Shown in pieces: positions 32,630 to 35,531 of a DNA stretch of 35,531 nt (the stretch's first letter is position 1; each line of letters begins with the position of its first letter). The notes below the pieces were generated by a model. The model did no database searches. It was not told the origin of the DNA and was given only the letters and a program-made list of their open reading frames with translations. The stretch is from an uncultured Eubacteriales bacterium (lineage in GTDB: Bacteria; Bacillota; Clostridia; Christensenellales; Borkfalkiaceae). Location: assembly GCA_949288785.1 (NCBI GenBank), contig CASELQ010000007.1, positions 1-35,531 of the forward strand, in the 5' to 3' direction. Both the position numbers and the translations under genes were made by a program.

Positions 32630-33919
32630 ATGTGGCCTGTAACGGCGGTGGCGGCTGTAACGTGCGCGGGGATGATTGCGTGCGTGCTTACGGGCGCCGA
32701 GATAAAAAAATTGCATATACCTCTTTATATATTGATAACGCTTGCGGGCGCCGCCGCAATGCTTGTTTTCGGGTTTCTGCCCGCGGGCGAGGCGTTAAGG
32801 CAGTTTACGGCGGATACGGCGGTAAACCCGCTCAAAATACTGGCGCTTTTTTTGTGCATCACAATGCTCTCGGTGTTTCTGGACGAAACGGGGTTTTTTC
32901 AGTATATGGCGTCAGTCGCATTGAAGAAAGCGGGCAACAGCCAGATAAAACTGTTTGTCGTGCTGTACGTCGTGGTGTCCGTGCTCACCATGTTCACCTC
33001 AAACGACATAATAATTCTTACCTTCACGCCCTTTATCTGTTATTTTTGCAGGGCGGCGAAAATTCAGCCGCTGCCCTTTTTAATGGCTGAGTTCGTGGCG
33101 GCAAACACCTTTTCCATGATGCTTTTAATCGGCAACCCCACAAATATATATCTTTCCCTGTCGGAGGGGATAACCTTCGGGGAATATCTTAAAAACATGT
33201 GGCTTGCCACGCTGCTGGCGGGCGTTGCGGCGTTTTTTGTGATGTTTGCGATATTCTATAAAAAACTCAAAGTAAAAATAGAATGCGGCGGAGAGGAGAT
33301 AGCCCGCCTCGATAAGCCCCTTGCCGTTATTGGCGGCATACACCTTGCGGGCTGCACGGTAATGCTTGCCGTTTCCGACATAATAGGCGCGGAAATGTGG
33401 ATAATAGCGCTTGCCTTTGCCGCGTGCCTCTTTTTGACCGTGGGAATATATAAGGCGGTGCGGCGCGAACGATTTACGCAGCTGGCGCTTACCTTAAAGC
33501 GGGCGCCGTGGAGTTTCGTGCCCTTTTTATTATCCATGTTCATAATAGTTGCGGCGCTGGAATATAACGGAGTAACCGCGGCGCTTGCAAAAATTCTGGG
33601 CGGCGGCAGCCCCGTACCGGTATACGGCGCGCTTTCCGCCCTTGCGTGTAACCTTGTAAATAACATACCCATGAGCGTGCTTTTCGGGTCGGTGCTTTCT
33701 TTTGCGGAAGTGCCCGCTTCGGCGGCTTACGCGTGCATAATAGGTTCCAACATAGGCGCGTATTTTACGCCCGTTGGTGCGCTTGCCGGCATTATGTTCG
33801 GCAACATCTTAAAGGGGCAGGGCGTGAAACTGGGTTTCGGAAAGTTCGTGTTATGCGGCACGGTTGTGGCTTTGCCCGCGCTGGCGGCGGCTCTTTCGGG
33901 TCTTGCGTTGATCTGTTAG
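32630..33919 (+). CDS. ArsB/SLC13-like ion transporter permease
   Basis: This 429-residue membrane protein of the ion transporter superfamily has about ten to twelve hydrophobic segments. The two halves each carry a re-entrant-type motif: FTSNDIIILTFTPFI with IGNPTNIYLSL in the first, and ACNLVNNIPMSVLF with IIGSNIGAYFTPVGAL in the second. This resembles arsenite permease ArsB and related carboxylate or cation carriers. No arsR or arsC gene is nearby, so arsenite export is not supported by context. The start ATG 32630 is downstream of a strong promoter. Confidence 0.87.
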   Translation: MWPVTAVAAVTCAGMIACVLTGAEIKKLHIPLYILITLAGAAAMLVFGFLPAGEALRQFTADTAVNPLKILALFLCITMLSVFLDETGFFQYMASVALKKAGNSQIKLFVVLYVVVSVLTMFTSNDIIILTFTPFICYFCRAAKIQPLPFLMAEFVAANTFSMMLLIGNPTNIYLSLSEGITFGEYLKNMWLATLLAGVAAFFVMFAIFYKKLKVKIECGGEEIARLDKPLAVIGGIHLAGCTVMLAVSDIIGAEMWIIALAFAACLFLTVGIYKAVRRERFTQLALTLKRAPWSFVPFLLSMFIIVAALEYNGVTAALAKILGGGSPVPVYGALSALACNLVNNIPMSVLFGSVLSFAEVPASAAYACIIGSNIGAYFTPVGALAGIMFGNILKGQGVKLGFGKFVLCGTVVALPALAAALSGLALIC

Positions 33920-34006
33920 TCAAAATTGCGGGCATAAGAATATAATGTTATAAATTTTAAAAGACGTTCTCACGGGTCGCTCCGGCAGTGAACGGACAAC
34001 GCAGAA

Positions 34007-34012
34007 TATAAT
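34007..34012 (+). promoter_or_regulatory. -10 box before the second MATE gene
   Basis: TATAAT matches consensus, but no convincing -35 is seen 16-18 bases upstream. The 118-base gap (33920-34037) is otherwise AT-rich with no gene. Confidence 0.4.
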
Positions 34013-34037
34013 AAAAAACAAAACTATGTAAATCAAA

Positions 34038-35531
34038 GTGAATAAATCAGAAACATATTACCGGAAAATGACTGAAACTCCGGTGGCAAAACTTATAATA
34101 ACGCTGGGCATTCCCACCACCGTTTCGGTGCTCATAACAAGCCTTTACAACCTTGCGGACACGTATTTTGTGGGTACGCTGGGCGAAAGCGCGCAGGGCG
34201 CCGTGGGCATACTTTTTACCTTGCAGGGCTTTATTCAGGCTTCCGCGTATATGCTGGGGCACGGCTCGGGCACCTTTGTCGCCAAGGAACTTGCCGAAAA
34301 GAACGAAAAGCGCGCATCCGTATACGTATCTTCCGCCTTTTTCGCGGGGCTGATTTTGGGCGCCGTGATAACCGTTTTCGGACTAATTTTTTTAACTCCG
34401 TTCATGCGCCTTTTGGGCAGTACCGAAACCATTCTCCCTTACGCCAGGGAATACGGCGTGTGGGTGGTGCTTTCGGCGCCGTTTATTATCTGTTCCATAA
34501 TTTTAAATAACAACCTCCGTTATGAGGGCAAGGCGTTTTTCGCCATGATAGGGCTCACTTCGGGCGCGGTGATAAACGTCGCGTTAGACTACGTTTTCGT
34601 AATGGTCGTCGGCCTCGGCGTGTTCGGCGCGGGCATGGCTACCGCCGTATCCCAGGTCATAAGTTTTGCGCTCCTTTTGGTGCTCTACAATAAAATGGCG
34701 CAAAGTCATATCTCTTTTAGATACGTTGCAAAAAAGATTTCCCTCTATCTCACGGTGCTTAAAGTGGGGTTTCCGTCTTTTGTAAGGCAGGGGCTGACCG
34801 CCGTCTCGGGCGGGGTGATGAACAACCTTACCAAGCCCTTCGGGGACGGCGCAATCGCCGCAATGAGCATTGTCAACAGATATACCTCCTTAATAACCTG
34901 CGTGGGGCTGGGTATAGGTCAGGGTTATCAGCCGGTGGCGGCGTTTAATTACCAGCTCAAAAAATATGACCGGGTAAAAAAAGGGCTGCTCGCCACCATG
35001 GGCATAGGTTTCGGCTGCGTTCTGTTCTTATCCGTATTCGGGCTCATATTCCCGAAAGAGATAGTGTCGCTCTTTCAGAAGTCGCCCGAAGTGGTAAAAA
35101 CGGGCGCCCGCGCGCTGGTGTTCGCCTCCGCGGGGCTGCCGCTTATGCCGCTCATAATACCCGTGAATATGCTGTATCAGAGCATACGCTCGGCAAAGAC
35201 CGCCGCATTTTTATCGCTGTTGCGCTCGGGCGCGGTGCTCATCCCCACGGCGCTAATACTTTCTTCGATATTCGGGCTTAACGGTATCTTCGTATCCCAG
35301 CCCGCCTCCGATTTTATTACGGCAATAATAAATATCCCGTTTGTGATCTCGTTCGTGCGCCGCCATAAGGAGGCGCCCTCCGAAACCCCGCCGGCAACCG
35401 GAATAACGCCCTCCGCCGCACAAGCCGTACCTTCCGCTTCCGTCGAACCCGCCGCTCCCACGGCTCCCACGGCTCCCGCCGCTCCCACGGCTCCCGCCGC
35501 TCCCACGGCTCCCGCCGCTCCCACGGCTCCC
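34038..35531 (+). CDS. Second MATE-family efflux transporter, C-terminus beyond the window
   Basis: The frame is open from GTG 34038 to the last base (498 codons, no stop). It encodes a MATE transporter with about twelve membrane segments: VAKLIITLGIPTTVSVLITS at the start, YNLADTYFVG, the NNNLRYEGKAFFAM loop in the first half and GIGQGYQPVAAFNYQLKKYD in the second. An in-frame ATG at 34068 is an alternative start; neither has a good Shine-Dalgarno. After the last helix (about residue 440) the protein continues into a hydrophilic tail, then Ala/Thr-Ala-Pro tripeptides up to the window edge, which is unusual for the family. Confidence 0.88.
   Translation, partial: MNKSETYYRKMTETPVAKLIITLGIPTTVSVLITSLYNLADTYFVGTLGESAQGAVGILFTLQGFIQASAYMLGHGSGTFVAKELAEKNEKRASVYVSSAFFAGLILGAVITVFGLIFLTPFMRLLGSTETILPYAREYGVWVVLSAPFIICSIILNNNLRYEGKAFFAMIGLTSGAVINVALDYVFVMVVGLGVFGAGMATAVSQVISFALLLVLYNKMAQSHISFRYVAKKISLYLTVLKVGFPSFVRQGLTAVSGGVMNNLTKPFGDGAIAAMSIVNRYTSLITCVGLGIGQGYQPVAAFNYQLKKYDRVKKGLLATMGIGFGCVLFLSVFGLIFPKEIVSLFQKSPEVVKTGARALVFASAGLPLMPLIIPVNMLYQSIRSAKTAAFLSLLRSGAVLIPTALILSSIFGLNGIFVSQPASDFITAIINIPFVISFVRRHKEAPSETPPATGITPSAAQAVPSASVEPAAPTAPTAPAAPTAPAAPTAPAAPTAP
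35451..35531 (+). repeat. 9-bp tandem repeat encoding (A/T)AP units in the MATE tail
   Basis: Nine-base units GCCGCTCCC and ACGGCTCCC follow each other in frame. From 35478 they form three exact 18-base pairs, and the array runs off the window, so its full length is unknown. Being in-frame and near identical, it could change length by slippage without breaking the gene. Confidence 0.85.

Noticed and set aside
35177..35524. Minus-strand open frame with Gly-Ala-Val repeats at the window end
   Set aside because: It is the reverse complement of the tripeptide repeat in the MATE tail and has no independent support.
1..35531. CRISPR array, rRNA or complete tRNA genes
   Set aside because: No regularly spaced repeats, rRNA segments or cloverleaf sequences were recognised by eye anywhere in the window.

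Overview
The window reads as a chromosomal segment of a Gram-positive bacterium of the Clostridia type (Bacillota). The main reason is gene order. The run ispG, a polC-related gene, rimP, nusA, ylxR, an L7Ae-like gene, infB, rbfA, nrnA, truB and ribF is the arrangement known from Clostridia and Bacilli, where polC directly precedes rimP. Placement below class level (for example an uncultivated gut lineage near Christensenellales) is only a guess. The DNA is GC-rich but uses the isoleucine codon ATA heavily, and this holds across both the phage-derived and the housekeeping genes.

Region by region: (1) Positions 1-90 hold the C-terminal end of an IS30-family transposase. (2) Positions 281-8388 hold a compact phage head module: large terminase, a small packaging-associated protein, portal, scaffold, major capsid protein, a probable head-tail connector, a beta-rich probable tail-hub protein and a coiled-coil protein. 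No integrase, lysis, replication or long-tail gene is in view. (3) Positions 8556-20801 hold the housekeeping run ispG to ribF, followed by an endonuclease IV-like gene. The gene at the polC position is odd: it keeps the PolC N-terminal domain, OB fold and DnaQ-type exonuclease but lacks the PHP and polymerase parts. A strong promoter followed directly by an intrinsic terminator precedes rimP-nusA. (4) Positions 20910-25791 hold pepP-type aminopeptidase and efp, an SDR/CPBP-protease pair, and purA. (5) Positions 26002-30081 hold malQ, a long pyrimidine-rich 3' region with a strong terminator, and a feoA-feoB iron-uptake operon with a small acidic protein. (6) Positions 30216-30803 hold an AT-rich divergent pair, a small XRE regulator and a 78-residue unknown protein, with two matching operators between them. 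(7) Positions 30874-35531 hold transporters: a MATE pump on the minus strand, an ArsB-like permease, and a second MATE pump that runs off the window and ends in an Ala/Thr-Ala-Pro repeat tail.

The housekeeping genes work together in translation and RNA metabolism (rimP, nusA, ylxR, L7Ae, infB, rbfA, nrnA, truB, efp), with isoprenoid (ispG), flavin (ribF) and purine (purA) synthesis. The most notable observations are the polymerase-less PolC, the promoter-terminator leader of rimP-nusA, the two-operator XRE cassette, the isolated phage head module, and several genes (pepP type, malQ, feoA) whose -10 boxes sit so close to the start codon, with no Shine-Dalgarno sequence, that leaderless mRNAs are predicted.
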